From: Phytopseudomonas seleniipraecipitans
GTDB lineage: Bacteria; Pseudomonadota; Gammaproteobacteria; Pseudomonadales; Pseudomonadaceae
Length of the DNA stretch: 64,000 nucleotides
Reading direction: 5' to 3'
NCBI RefSeq assembly: GCF_900102335.1
Contig: NZ_FNBM01000008.1
Span: 1 to 64,000 of the forward strand
Below are positions 27,148 to 36,778 of this stretch, one piece after another. The stretch's first letter is position 1, and every line of letters begins with the position of its first letter. The notes beneath the pieces were generated by a model. That model was not told the DNA's origin. It saw only the letters and a list, made by a program, of their open reading frames with translations, and did no database searches. Made by a program: the position numbers and the translations under genes.

Positions 27148-28485
27148 ATGAATCGCCAGAGAGCCCTGATCGTCGACGACGAACCCGATATCCGCGAACT
27201 GCTGGAGATCACCCTCGGGCGCATGAAGCTCGACACACGCAGCGCGCGCAACGTCAAGGAAGCACGCGAATGGCTGGCCAAGGAGCCGTTCGACCTGTGC
27301 CTTACCGACATGCGCCTGCCGGACGGCACCGGCCTGGAGATCGTGCAGCATATCCAGCAGCGCTACCCGCAGACGCCGGTAGCAATGATCACCGCTTTCG
27401 GCAGCGTTGACACGGCGATCAACGCGCTCAAGGCCGGCGCCTTCGACTTTCTCACCAAACCAGTCGATCTCGGCCGCCTGCGCGAGCTGGTGGCTACCGC
27501 TCTGCGCCTGGGCGTGAGCGACGAGGAAAGCTCGCCAGGCGCCAGTCGCCTGCTGGGTGAGTCACCACCGATGCGCGCCCTGCGTGGGCAGATTCAGAAG
27601 TTGGCGCGCAGTCAGGCGCCGGTCTATATCAGCGGCGAATCCGGCAGCGGCAAGGAGCTGGTCGCCCGGCTGATCCACGAGCAGGGTCCGCGCCGCGAGC
27701 GCGCCTTCGTGCCGGTCAACTGCGGCGCCATTCCATCGGAACTGATGGAAAGCGAGTTCTTCGGCCACAAGAAAGGCAGCTTCACTGGTGCCATCGAAGA
27801 CAAGCAGGGCTTGTTCCAGGCAGCCAACGGCGGCAGCCTGTTCCTCGACGAAGTGGCCGACCTGCCGCTGACCATGCAGGTCAAACTGCTACGCGCGATT
27901 CAGGAAAAAGCCATCCGCACCGTCGGGGGCCAACAGGAAGTGGTAGTCGATACGCGCATTCTCTGCGCCACCCACAAGGATCTCGCCGCCGAGGTAGCCG
28001 CCGGGCGCTTCCGTCAGGATCTGTATTACCGCCTCAACGTCATCGAACTGCGCGTGCCACCGCTGCGCGAACGCCGCGAGGATATCCCGCTACTCGCCGA
28101 CGTGATGCTCAAGCGCCTCAACGAAGGCATCGGCCTGCCGCCGGTCAAGCTCGACGGCCCGGCCATGGATAAGCTCAAGAGCTACCGTTTTCCCGGCAAC
28201 GTGCGTGAATTGGAGAATATGCTGGAGCGCGCCTACACCCTGTGCGAGGGGGATGTTATTTGCGCTCACGATCTGCGCTTGGCCGATGCCGCGCCCGCTG
28301 GCGAAAATGGCGATGCCAGCCTGGCGCAGATCGACAACATCGAGGACTACCTCGAAGACGTCGAGCGCAAACTGATCATGCAGGCCCTCGAAGAAACCCG
28401 CTGGAACCGCACCGCCGCGGCGCAGCGCCTGGGCCTGAGCTTCCGCTCGATGCGCTATCGACTGAAGAAGTTGGGAATCGACTAA
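27148..28485 (+). CDS. pilR: Sigma-54-dependent response regulator PilR
   Basis: 445 residues. Receiver domain (5-118) with phospho-acceptor D54; AAA+ domain with G-E-S-G-S-G-K-E (163-170) and the sigma-54 contact loop G-S-F-T-G-A (210-215, Ser in place of the commoner Ala); Fis-type helix-turn-helix at the C-terminus (R-T-A-A-A-Q-R-L-G-L-S-F-R-S-M-R-Y-R). It activates pilA from an RpoN promoter and, in P. aeruginosa, also flagellar genes. Partner of PilS. Confidence 0.96.
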   Translation: MNRQRALIVDDEPDIRELLEITLGRMKLDTRSARNVKEAREWLAKEPFDLCLTDMRLPDGTGLEIVQHIQQRYPQTPVAMITAFGSVDTAINALKAGAFDFLTKPVDLGRLRELVATALRLGVSDEESSPGASRLLGESPPMRALRGQIQKLARSQAPVYISGESGSGKELVARLIHEQGPRRERAFVPVNCGAIPSELMESEFFGHKKGSFTGAIEDKQGLFQAANGGSLFLDEVADLPLTMQVKLLRAIQEKAIRTVGGQQEVVVDTRILCATHKDLAAEVAAGRFRQDLYYRLNVIELRVPPLRERREDIPLLADVMLKRLNEGIGLPPVKLDGPAMDKLKSYRFPGNVRELENMLERAYTLCEGDVICAHDLRLADAAPAGENGDASLAQIDNIEDYLEDVERKLIMQALEETRWNRTAAAQRLGLSFRSMRYRLKKLGID

Positions 28486-28494
28486 GGACCAAAC

Positions 28495-28528
28495 GTAGCC
28501 TGTGGTTGAGCGAAGCGATACCCAGGGA
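28495..28528. repeat. Diverged copy of the GTAGCC-type REP arm
   Basis: GTAGCCTGTGGTTGAGCG continuing to ...ATACCCAGGGA; the same order of bases as the 19254 arm with three or four changes. A partly palindromic GC-rich stretch continues to 28573 at the end of convergent thiO. Confidence 0.65.
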
Positions 28529-28573
28529 AGTTTTATCTATCCGGGGCCAAGCGCAGCGCTTACTGGCGCCCCG

Positions 28574-29671
28574 CTACCCCAACCGTCCCAATGGCGCATA
28601 AGGCGCAGGATCGATGATTGGCTCGCGACCCAGCATCAGGTCCGCCAACAACTGACAGGACGCTGGTGCCAGCACCAGCCCGTTGCGGTAATGCCCACAA
28701 TTCAGCCAGAGCCCGTCATGACCGTGCACCTCGCCAATGAACGGAATGCCCTCTGGTGACCCCGGCCGCAATCCCGCCCAATGCCCTACCACCTCGGCAC
28801 TCTTCAACCCCGGCAATAACGTTTCGGCCGAGGCACGCAGGCTGGCCAGAGCGTCTTCGGTAGGCGTCTTGTCGAACCCCGCATGCTCCAGGGTGCTGCC
28901 CACCAGAATATGGCCGTCCCGACGAGGAATCGCATAGCGCCCGCCGGCCAGCACCATGCTTGGCAAAAAGTCTTCGGCGCACTTGAAGAGAATCATCTGC
29001 CCTTTCACCGGCGCCACCGGTAGGGACAACCTTAAACTTTGCAGCAGCTCGCCACTCCAGGCGCCGGCCGTCACCACCACGTGATCAGCCAACAGCTCGC
29101 CATCACCGGTGCGCACACCACAGATTCGCGCCCCGTCTTGCACGAACCCTGCGACCGAGGTGTGCTCGCGCAGCGTGACCAGTGGCATACCCTGCAGCGC
29201 CGCTCGCAGCGCCTTGACCAGCCGCGGGTTGCGCACATTGGCAACACCCGACATATAGATCGCCCGCAGAAAGCCAGCGCCTAGCGAAGGCACGGCGGCA
29301 TAAGCCGATTCCACGGGCACCTCATGCAGCGGGCGCCCTTCACGCTGCGCCCACGCCAACGCGTCGGCCTGATCGTCCAGATCCAGCCAATACAGCCCAG
29401 TGACATGCACCTCTGGATCCACCCCGGTCAGCGCCAGCAATTGTTGGCCAAGTCCGGGGTAATAGTCCTGAGACCAGTGCGCCAGCGCCGTGACCGCCTG
29501 GCTGTAGCGCCACGGATACAACGGCGAAACAATCCCACCACCTGCCCAGGATGCCTCGCTGCCCGCGGCGCTGCGATCCAGCAGCGTCACTCGCTTACCG
29601 GCATTTGCCAGCAAATACGCCGACAACAAACCCATGACCCCACCGCCGATAACGATCACATCCGCACGCAC
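28574..29671 (-). CDS. thiO: Glycine oxidase ThiO
   Basis: 365-residue FAD enzyme of the D-amino-acid oxidase type. It oxidises glycine to the imine needed for the thiazole ring of thiamine. The FAD motif V-I-G-G-G-V-M-G-L-L-S-A-Y is at residues 6-18, followed by the acidic end L-L-D near 36. The C-terminal H-W-A-G-L-R-P-G-S-P-E-G and G-H-Y-R-N-G-L-V-L-A-P segments are typical. It sits alone on the minus strand between pilR and fimT, as it does in P. aeruginosa, without other thi genes near. Confidence 0.92.
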   Translation of the reverse strand: MRADVIVIGGGVMGLLSAYLLANAGKRVTLLDRSAAGSEASWAGGGIVSPLYPWRYSQAVTALAHWSQDYYPGLGQQLLALTGVDPEVHVTGLYWLDLDDQADALAWAQREGRPLHEVPVESAYAAVPSLGAGFLRAIYMSGVANVRNPRLVKALRAALQGMPLVTLREHTSVAGFVQDGARICGVRTGDGELLADHVVVTAGAWSGELLQSLRLSLPVAPVKGQMILFKCAEDFLPSMVLAGGRYAIPRRDGHILVGSTLEHAGFDKTPTEDALASLRASAETLLPGLKSAEVVGHWAGLRPGSPEGIPFIGEVHGHDGLWLNCGHYRNGLVLAPASCQLLADLMLGREPIIDPAPYAPLGRLG

Positions 29672-29780
29672 AACTCACCCCATCGCATGAATGGCAAACC
29701 TTGACAGCGACACCTCAGAGTCTAAACAGAAAAGGCAGGCCAGGAAGGCCAACAATCATACGCGCATAGGGATTTGCATC

Positions 29781-30299
29781 ATGAATAGAGATCAACAGAA
29801 AGCCCTCGGGCTAGTGGAACTGCTTGTCACCCTCACGGTATTGGCCGTTCTGATGATGATCGCGGTGCCCAGCTTCAGCTACCACATCGACCGTACGCAA
29901 AAAATTACCCACGTACACGAGATGCTCGCCGCGTTGCATTATTCCCGTGGCGAGGCGGTGGCGCGGCGCACCACGATAAGCCTGTGTGACGGCATGGAAG
30001 AGTGCGGCACGAGACGCTGGAAAAACCAGCTGGTGGTATTTCTCGACGGTAACGAAAGCGGCCAAATAGACGAAGGCGCCAACATTCTCCGCACCCTGCA
30101 AATTGCGCCCAGCTATAGCTGGCACTGGTCCAATTTTCGCCGTCGGAACCACATCAGTTTTAAATCCAACGGGATGACGCACAGCCTAAACGGGACGTTT
30201 ACGCTATGTCGAAAAAGCACCGCAGTAGGCAGCATCGTCGTAAATGTCGCGGGCCGAGCACGGCTTGATACGCCCTCCGACAACAGCAGATGTGAGTGA
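29781..30299 (+). CDS. fimT: Minor pilin FimT-like, with Ala at the -1 processing position
   Basis: 172 residues taking ATG 29781; the frame extends upstream but without pilin character. The N-terminus aligns with type IV prepilins (hydrophobic helix L-V-E-L-L-V-T-L-T-V-L-A-V-L, Glu at +5), but the residue before the cleavage point is Ala (Q-K-A|L-G-L-V-E-L) where nearly all have Gly. The rest has the GspH/FimT pattern (Y-S-R-G-E-A-V-A-R-R). No obvious ribosome site is near. FimT in other bacteria can bind DNA for natural transformation; not shown here. First gene of the minor-pilin block. Confidence 0.8.
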   Translation: MNRDQQKALGLVELLVTLTVLAVLMMIAVPSFSYHIDRTQKITHVHEMLAALHYSRGEAVARRTTISLCDGMEECGTRRWKNQLVVFLDGNESGQIDEGANILRTLQIAPSYSWHWSNFRRRNHISFKSNGMTHSLNGTFTLCRKSTAVGSIVVNVAGRARLDTPSDNSRCE

Positions 30300-30399
30300 T
30301 CGACCGCTCGGAGGCAGGAAGCAACCGAACATCCCTCTTCCCTGTCTAGCCAAACGGTAAATTGCGAGTATTCGCTGGCCAATACCAGCGAGACATGCC

Positions 30400-30876
30400 A
30401 TGCGCTTTACCCGAGGCTTCACCCTTATTGAATTGATGGTAACGATTGCCGTGCTGGCCATTGTTATCAGCATCGCAGTGCCCTCCTTCAGCGGCATGCT
30501 TAGAGAAAACCGCTCCCTGGCACTGACAAGTGAGCTGCAGGGAGCGATTCAGCTTGCGCGCTCCGAAGCAGTGAAGCGGCGAGGCAACGTCGTTCTTTGT
30601 CGGCGGAATGCAGCCGGCGATGCATGCCAAAACGGAACTGACTGGGCAAATGGTTGGCTGATTCTCGCGGGCACCACGGTGATAAAGGTCTGGGACAGCG
30701 CTGGAAGCCTTGTAGTGACTGGGCCGAATACCGGGCTGACCTTCAAATCTAACGGCGCAGTCGTGGCAACGGCAAACTTTGCAGTAAATGCGTCAGGCTG
30801 CAGTGGCCTGCAAAAACGAACGCTAACTGTATCGACGATTGGTTCGACCACACTAACTAAGGTCGATTGCTCATGA
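30400..30876 (+). CDS. fimU: Minor pilin FimU (GspH/FimT family)
   Basis: 158 residues. Short leader M-R-F-T-R-G|F-T-L-I-E-L-M-V gives a perfect PilD site with Gly-1 and Glu+5, then a hydrophobic helix and L-A-R-S-E-A-V-K-R-R typical of FimU/GspH. Two cysteine pairs (C-R-R-N-A-A-G-D-A-C and C-terminal C...C-S) may form disulfides. It is part of the tip complex that primes pilus assembly. Overlaps pilV by four bases. Confidence 0.88.
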   Translation: MRFTRGFTLIELMVTIAVLAIVISIAVPSFSGMLRENRSLALTSELQGAIQLARSEAVKRRGNVVLCRRNAAGDACQNGTDWANGWLILAGTTVIKVWDSAGSLVVTGPNTGLTFKSNGAVVATANFAVNASGCSGLQKRTLTVSTIGSTTLTKVDCS

Positions 30877-31340
30877 AGAATTCAGGTAACAACTCACAAA
30901 AAGGCGCCACGCTGATTGAAGTGCTGGTAGCCATGGTTATCCTCTCGGTCGGCCTGCTTGGCTTGGCGGGCCTGCAGGCAACTAGTATCCAGAGTAACTA
31001 CGGTGCCTTCTATCGCTCCCAAGCGACCATTCTCGCAGCTGACATCACCGACCGTATGCGCGCCAACCGCAAAGCGGCTCAGGCCGGCGGCTACAACCTG
31101 AGCGCTCTTTCTAATACACACGCAGCGACAACATCGCGTACAGATAAAGATCTGAACGAGTGGCTCTCGCAGGTCGCGAAGCTTCCAGCCGGAAAAGCAC
31201 GCATAGAACGAGACAACGCTACGGCTCTGGTAACCATCACCATCAACTGGGATGACAGCCGAGGCAGCATCAAGAAGGCTGATGGATCATCCATCACTGC
31301 CGACGGCACCGCCAACTTCGTTTACCGAACTGAGATATGA
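30873..31340 (+). CDS. pilV: Minor pilin PilV
   Basis: 155 residues from ATG 30873 (ATGA overlap with fimU); an alternative TTG start lies two codons upstream. Prepilin site Q-K-G|A-T-L-I-E-V-L-V-A-M, followed by L-S-V-G-L-L-G-L-A-G-L-Q, the usual PilV pattern. Works with FimU, PilW and PilX as the priming complex. ATGA-type overlap with pilW. Confidence 0.9.
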   Translation: MKNSGNNSQKGATLIEVLVAMVILSVGLLGLAGLQATSIQSNYGAFYRSQATILAADITDRMRANRKAAQAGGYNLSALSNTHAATTSRTDKDLNEWLSQVAKLPAGKARIERDNATALVTITINWDDSRGSIKKADGSSITADGTANFVYRTEI

Positions 31341-32392
31341 CTATGAGACCTGTTCGTTTTCAGGCAGGCCTTTCGCTCATCGAATTGATGATCGCCATGG
31401 CACTGAGTCTGCTGCTGATGCTGGGCGTTCTGCAGATATTTTTATCCAGCAAACAAACTTATACCGCCAACAGTGCCTTGACACACGTGCAGGAAAGCGG
31501 CCGCTTCGCAATGGACTTCATAACTTACGACTTGCGTAATGCGGGGTATAAAGGGGAGTGCTTCTCAGACGTCAACCCTCTCATCGCCAATGCTACCGAT
31601 GATCGGTTTAACCTCAACATTGGGATGAGCGGCTGGGATGCAGAAAATGACCTGCCTACATGGCCGACCGGTCTTAGTACGGTTAAAACACAACATACCG
31701 ATAGCATCATAATCAAACATGCTGCAACCAGTGCTGGCACCCTCAACGCCGACGTGACCCCTGCCTCGAGCAGTATTACCATGACCAGCCCAAACAGCGA
31801 GGCATTAGGAACCAACGTAGTTATAAGCAGTGCCTTGGGCTGCGATATTTTCAAGAGTAACGATCCCCTTCCTCCTTCTTCTCCTCCTTCTCCTAACATT
31901 GCTAAAGCTGGCTCAGATAGTTTCAGTCGCTCCTACACCCCTGAAATTACTAAAATACTGCTTTTTCAAAGCAACCAGTATTATATTAAAAACGGCACCA
32001 ATGGTTCTCCGTCGCTTTGGAGGGCGAGCTGGCGAAACGGTTCTACAACACCCCTACAGAACTTAGAACTGGTGGAAGGCATCCGCGACCTTCAATTTGA
32101 GTACGGTATTGGCAGTGGTACCGGTGAAAATCGCGCTGTGAGCGATACAGCTTTTATCAAAGCCAATGCAGTCACCAACTGGAACGACGTCGTAGCCGTG
32201 AAGGTTCGCCTATTGGCCTTGGGTAATGAGGTAAACGTGGCTTCGGAAGACCAGATATACGACCGCGAAAAAGGGCTTATCTGCAAGAAAGGCGATAGTG
32301 CTTGTGATGCTGTGAATATCATCGAGATTCCAAATCGGCGACTCGCGCAAGTATTTACCTCGACTGTCAGCGTACGTAATCAGTTGCCGTGA
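31337..32392 (+). CDS. pilW: Minor pilin PilW
   Basis: 351 residues, longest of the minor pilins as expected. Prepilin site Q-A-G|L-S-L-I-E-L-M-I-A-M-A, then E-S-G-R-F-A-M-D-F near 50 and the D-L-R-N-A-G-Y-K-G-E-C segment. The product has an unusual Pro/Ser stretch (P-L-P-P-S-S-P-P-S-P-N) near 180, probably a linker. Base composition is lower in GC than flanking genes. Overlaps pilX. Confidence 0.9.
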   Translation: MTMRPVRFQAGLSLIELMIAMALSLLLMLGVLQIFLSSKQTYTANSALTHVQESGRFAMDFITYDLRNAGYKGECFSDVNPLIANATDDRFNLNIGMSGWDAENDLPTWPTGLSTVKTQHTDSIIIKHAATSAGTLNADVTPASSSITMTSPNSEALGTNVVISSALGCDIFKSNDPLPPSSPPSPNIAKAGSDSFSRSYTPEITKILLFQSNQYYIKNGTNGSPSLWRASWRNGSTTPLQNLELVEGIRDLQFEYGIGSGTGENRAVSDTAFIKANAVTNWNDVVAVKVRLLALGNEVNVASEDQIYDREKGLICKKGDSACDAVNIIEIPNRRLAQVFTSTVSVRNQLP

Positions 32393-32880
32393 ACATGAGA
32401 ACCAACTTGATGAACAGAAAATCCCAACAGGGCGCGATCCTGATCGTTGCGCTGATCATGCTGCTACTAGTGACCGTTATCGGCTTAGCCAGCATACGCG
32501 GCACCTCGATGCAGGAGCGTATGGCAGGCAACCTACGTGATCAGGAACTGGCGCTACAAGCTGCCGAGGCCGCACTGCGTAAAGGCGAAACCAAGGTTGC
32601 TGCCTTATTTGAGGCCAACACATTAGGTACCTTGTCTCAGGTCACGGCAGGCAACGAGGAGGTGGTTGCTTATGGCTCATTCCCAGGTACCGCCAAAGAT
32701 CCTACCTATACACTGCGATATCTCGCAACACTGAAGATGGGCGGCGAAGTAGGTGTTCCAACCGACGATGAAGGATCCATCGTGCGCATCCAGGCAACGG
32801 GTTATGGCTTAGCTCAAGACGCAGCTAATACACCGAGTTCCACCAGCGAGCTGTCTTCTGTCTTTCTGGTAGAGCAATGA
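32389..32880 (+). CDS. pilX: Minor pilin PilX
   Basis: 163 residues; either GTG 32389 (overlapping the pilW stop) or ATG 32395 starts it. Prepilin site Q-Q-G|A-I-L-I-V-A-L-I-M-L-L without Glu at +5, as is normal for PilX/GspK-like subunits that cap the pilus tip. R-M-A-G-N-L-R-D-Q-E-L-A-L-Q-A-A-E-A-A-L-R is the conserved PilX segment. Overlaps pilY1 (ATGA). Confidence 0.88.
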   Translation: MNMRTNLMNRKSQQGAILIVALIMLLLVTVIGLASIRGTSMQERMAGNLRDQELALQAAEAALRKGETKVAALFEANTLGTLSQVTAGNEEVVAYGSFPGTAKDPTYTLRYLATLKMGGEVGVPTDDEGSIVRIQATGYGLAQDAANTPSSTSELSSVFLVEQ

Positions 32881-35800
32881 ATCGCTCTCCTTTCTTCCGA
32901 ACTTTACGTGGAGCGCCTGCGATGAATCGCCTTGCGATCACTCTAAAAGCAGCCAAAACAGCTGCTGCCTTCTTTTTCACATGCGGGATGGTCGTCTCGA
33001 CGCCTGCTTATTCAGCAGAAGTGTCGCAAGTACCTTTATTGCTTGGAGGCGGCGGTGTGCCGGGCAACCTTGCACTAGTTCCTTCAGTTGAGTGGCCCAC
33101 GCTGGTCAGCGTGGCCAATTTGGGAAACTATAGTTCGGCAACTACATACGTGGGTTATTTTGACTCGTTCAAATGCTACACCTACGACAAAGCGGGAGAA
33201 TGGTTTGAGCCCCAAAGCATCAACACGACGAGAATATGTGGCGGCTCTATGCAATGGAGTGGCAACTTCCTGAACTGGGCTGCAACTCCAACTATTGACC
33301 CATTCCGTAGCGCCCTCACGGGGGGCTATCGGGTTCGTGACGAAAAGAATCTTACTGTTCTAAGCAAAGCCAGAAACCCTGGATACGACGCAGGAAACCG
33401 TCTTAGCAGCGGACAAGGAATGATACCCAAAGCAGAGATCCCAGGCGCTACTCCTGCAGGCACCGACTGGGATAATTTTTACGTCTATCAACAGGGGCTG
33501 GGAACCTACATTAATATTTCGAACTGGGCCGACAAACTGGGCACCGCCGCCAACCAGGTTGCCGAGCAAGTAGACTACGACCCAAACAATACCCGCCAAT
33601 GGAACAACGGCAAACTCAGAAGAGAATATCAACAACCCGTCCTTCTAAACGTGCTATTCAATCAATTAAAAACCGTTTACCGAGTAAATATGCGTGTCCG
33701 GGTATGTGTTCCCGAGATGCTAGAAAGTAACTGCAAGCAATACCCCAACGGAAATCACAAGCCCGAGGGCTTGATTCAACAATACTCGAACACACTACGC
33801 TATAGTGCTTTCGGCTATTTAAACGACTCATCCGCCACTCGAGATGGTGGAGCATTGCGAGCCAATCAGAAATTTGTAGGTGATAGAAAAATCACTCCAA
33901 ACGTCGGAGAGCAAACGAATGGTAACCGAGAGTGGGACCCACAGACCGGCGTACAATTTTCGAACCCGGACAACATTACTAGCGCCATGGGCATTAATAT
34001 TACGGACAGCGGCGTAATAAATTACATTAACAAATTTGGACAACTTAACAACAACATGTACAAAAGCAACGACCCTGCCAGTGAACTGTATTACGCAGCA
34101 ATGCGTTATTTCAGAAACCTGGGAAATGTTGCAGCGTACACAAGCAACAACAATGGTAGCGTCAGTGCACGCACACAGTGGGCTGATAACTTCCCTGTCA
34201 TCACCGACTGGCAAGACCCAATACAATACGCATGTCAGAAAAACGTTATTCTTGGAATTGGTGACGTGAACACCTGGAATGATAAAAATCTACCAGGCAA
34301 CACAAACAGCAGTAACGAACCCAGCAAGCCTGCAGAAGTTATTGCTGACACTGACATCAACGCAGTGCGCGCCACACAAACTATATTTAACCTAGAGGGA
34401 ATCGGCACAAGCGCTGCTGCCGAAAATTTTACTGGCCGTAGCAACTCCGCCTATATAGCGGGTCTCGCGTACTTGGCAAACACGCAGGATATGCGTCCCA
34501 ATATTGCTGGCAAGCAGACTATCTCCACATTCTGGGTTGATGTTCGAGAAAATCAGGCACTTGAGGGTAAAAACAGAAACCAGTATTGGCTTGCTGCCAA
34601 ATACGGCGGTTTCAAGGTTCCCAACGATTTTGACGCTGACCCCTACGCTCGCACTCAAGCTCTCCCCGAGGCTTGGTGGCGTACCACGCCCGATATGCTG
34701 GGCACCAATTACCCTCGCCCGGATAACTTCTTCGTTGCCAGCGATGCTACCCGCATGGTGGAAAGCCTAAAAATTGCCTTTGCCAAGATTGCTCAGGAAG
34801 TGAACAGCACGACAACGGCACTGGCGACCAACTCGACACGCTTGGCAACAGACACGGCGGTGTTTCAATCCTCGCTAGACAGCAAATATTGGAGCGGGGA
34901 TTTGCTAGCGAAGAAGGTCAATACCAACGGCACTATCGATGAAGCGGCAACGTGGAGTGCCGCTACCAAACTCGACGCGATGACGGTCAGCACACGCAAG
35001 ATTTTCACGCCAACTCCATTGGCCGCAGCTAACCCCACAACCAATGGATCCATAAGCAACAGCGCCACAGCGTTCACGTGGAGCAGCGGTATAGGCTCGA
35101 ACCTGAAAGACTTGCTCTGGACGGCAAACGAGAAAGCCGCCAACAACACAACCATCGCGCAAAACAGGCTGAACTACCTTCGGGGAGATCGTAGCCTGGA
35201 AAGGACTAACACCAATATTAGCCAACCTTTCCGTCAGCGCTCCGGAAGACTGGGCGACATCATCAACTCTGATCCCCAGTTCGTTGCCAATCAGGATTAC
35301 GGTTATACACGACTGACCGGTAGCGGCTGGTCTGCCGCGCGCGGAGCATATGCCCAATTCCGGAGCACCACCGCCAGCCGTACGCCAATGGTGGTAGTGG
35401 GCGCTAACGATGGCATGTTGCATGGATTCAATGCGAGCATGGCGGAAAATGGCAATGGTGGGCAGGAGCTCTTCGCTTTTGTACCCAATGGTATTTTTGC
35501 CAACCTTATCAACCTGACTGATCCTAGCTACTCGCACCGATACTACGTCGATGGCACGCCTCGCGTATCGGACGCGTGGCTCGGTAGCGGGTGGAAAACT
35601 ATCGTTGCCGGTACCACAGGAGCGGGTGGAAAAAGTGTTTTCGTTTTGGATATCACTGATCCCGCCAATATGTCGGCGAGCAAGTTTCTTTGGGAATTCA
35701 GTCATCCCGATATGGGGGCTCCGATAGGCCAACCGGCAATCGTTGCGCTGCCCAACGGAAAATTCTCGGTTGTCGTAACTAGTGGATATCGGAACGCCGA

Positions 35801-36743
35801 ACAAAACTCTGCCAAGATATGGTTTCTCGATGCCGCCAACGGTAGCGTGCTGCGGACCATTAGCCTCCCTACAACAGGCGATCTAGGATCACCGCTTATG
35901 GTGGATCTGGACGGCGATCAGGTTGCTGAGCGTCTCTACGTAGGCGACACCAAAGGCAACTTGTGGCGCGTGAACCTGAGTGGTGCTACTGCAAGTAATT
36001 GGGCCGCGCCCACCGCGCCTTTTTTCGTTGCAAAGGATGCAGGCAATAACCTGCAACCGATCACTGCACCTCTCTCATCGGCTTTCAATGAGAAAGGCCA
36101 GCATATGGTGCTGTTCGGCACCGGCTCGTTCATGAATGTAGGCGATAACGAAATACCGACGTCGCCTCCTATGCAAAGCTTCTACGCCATCGTTGACGAT
36201 GGCACTACCTTGACTAGAAGTAACTTGCTTGCTCAAGAGATTCTGTCTGAAGTCCGGACGAACAGCTTCCAGGGAAGAACGGTTACGAACAACGAGCTGA
36301 CCGACCAAAAAGGCTGGTATCTCGACCTTGCATGGAAAAGCAACCGCGGCGGCACCGGCGCACAAGGGGAGCGTGTTATTTCCAAAGCCGTATTGCGTAC
36401 GGATCGCGTTACCTTCACTACCATGACTCCGTCTAAAGATCCGTGCGCGTCAGGTGGCACCAGTTGGATAATGGCGCTGAGTCTGTCTAGCGGATCACGG
36501 CTCAACTACACCTATTTTGACAGCAATAAAGACGGCAAATTGGACAGTAGTGACGACACAACTGTTGATGATGACAACATACCGATATCAGGTATATCTG
36601 ACCCTGATATCGGTGTGGTCAAGGGCGCCACGCCTCTTTACCGCTGGTTATGCTACTCCGGCTCTGCAGGTGCAGCGCCACAGTGCATCAAAGTTGCTGG
36701 CTCGCAGCGTTACGGCCGTAACGCATGGCAAGAGGCACGATAA
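32877..36743 (+). CDS. pilY1: Type IV pilus tip adhesin / assembly protein PilY1
   Basis: 1288 residues; ATG 32877 overlaps pilX, a second start at 32922 would give a more usual signal peptide (K-A-A-K-T-A-A-A-F-F-F-T-C-G-M-V-V ... A-Y-S-A). The C-terminal half (about 770-1280) is the PilC/PilY beta-propeller, with a D-x-D-x-D calcium loop D-L-D-G-D-Q-V-A-E near 1008 and a second EF-hand-like loop D-S-N-K-D-G-K-L-D near 1215. An RGD tripeptide is at 769-771 (Y-L-R-G-D). In the N-terminal part I find no D-x-S-x-S metal site of a VWA domain. Confidence 0.92.
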   Translation: MNRSPFFRTLRGAPAMNRLAITLKAAKTAAAFFFTCGMVVSTPAYSAEVSQVPLLLGGGGVPGNLALVPSVEWPTLVSVANLGNYSSATTYVGYFDSFKCYTYDKAGEWFEPQSINTTRICGGSMQWSGNFLNWAATPTIDPFRSALTGGYRVRDEKNLTVLSKARNPGYDAGNRLSSGQGMIPKAEIPGATPAGTDWDNFYVYQQGLGTYINISNWADKLGTAANQVAEQVDYDPNNTRQWNNGKLRREYQQPVLLNVLFNQLKTVYRVNMRVRVCVPEMLESNCKQYPNGNHKPEGLIQQYSNTLRYSAFGYLNDSSATRDGGALRANQKFVGDRKITPNVGEQTNGNREWDPQTGVQFSNPDNITSAMGINITDSGVINYINKFGQLNNNMYKSNDPASELYYAAMRYFRNLGNVAAYTSNNNGSVSARTQWADNFPVITDWQDPIQYACQKNVILGIGDVNTWNDKNLPGNTNSSNEPSKPAEVIADTDINAVRATQTIFNLEGIGTSAAAENFTGRSNSAYIAGLAYLANTQDMRPNIAGKQTISTFWVDVRENQALEGKNRNQYWLAAKYGGFKVPNDFDADPYARTQALPEAWWRTTPDMLGTNYPRPDNFFVASDATRMVESLKIAFAKIAQEVNSTTTALATNSTRLATDTAVFQSSLDSKYWSGDLLAKKVNTNGTIDEAATWSAATKLDAMTVSTRKIFTPTPLAAANPTTNGSISNSATAFTWSSGIGSNLKDLLWTANEKAANNTTIAQNRLNYLRGDRSLERTNTNISQPFRQRSGRLGDIINSDPQFVANQDYGYTRLTGSGWSAARGAYAQFRSTTASRTPMVVVGANDGMLHGFNASMAENGNGGQELFAFVPNGIFANLINLTDPSYSHRYYVDGTPRVSDAWLGSGWKTIVAGTTGAGGKSVFVLDITDPANMSASKFLWEFSHPDMGAPIGQPAIVALPNGKFSVVVTSGYRNAEQNSAKIWFLDAANGSVLRTISLPTTGDLGSPLMVDLDGDQVAERLYVGDTKGNLWRVNLSGATASNWAAPTAPFFVAKDAGNNLQPITAPLSSAFNEKGQHMVLFGTGSFMNVGDNEIPTSPPMQSFYAIVDDGTTLTRSNLLAQEILSEVRTNSFQGRTVTNNELTDQKGWYLDLAWKSNRGGTGAQGERVISKAVLRTDRVTFTTMTPSKDPCASGGTSWIMALSLSSGSRLNYTYFDSNKDGKLDSSDDTTVDDDNIPISGISDPDIGVVKGATPLYRWLCYSGSAGAAPQCIKVAGSQRYGRNAWQEAR

Positions 36744-36778
36744 ATCCGGAAAGCCGCGCAATTCGCTGAGAGACAGAT

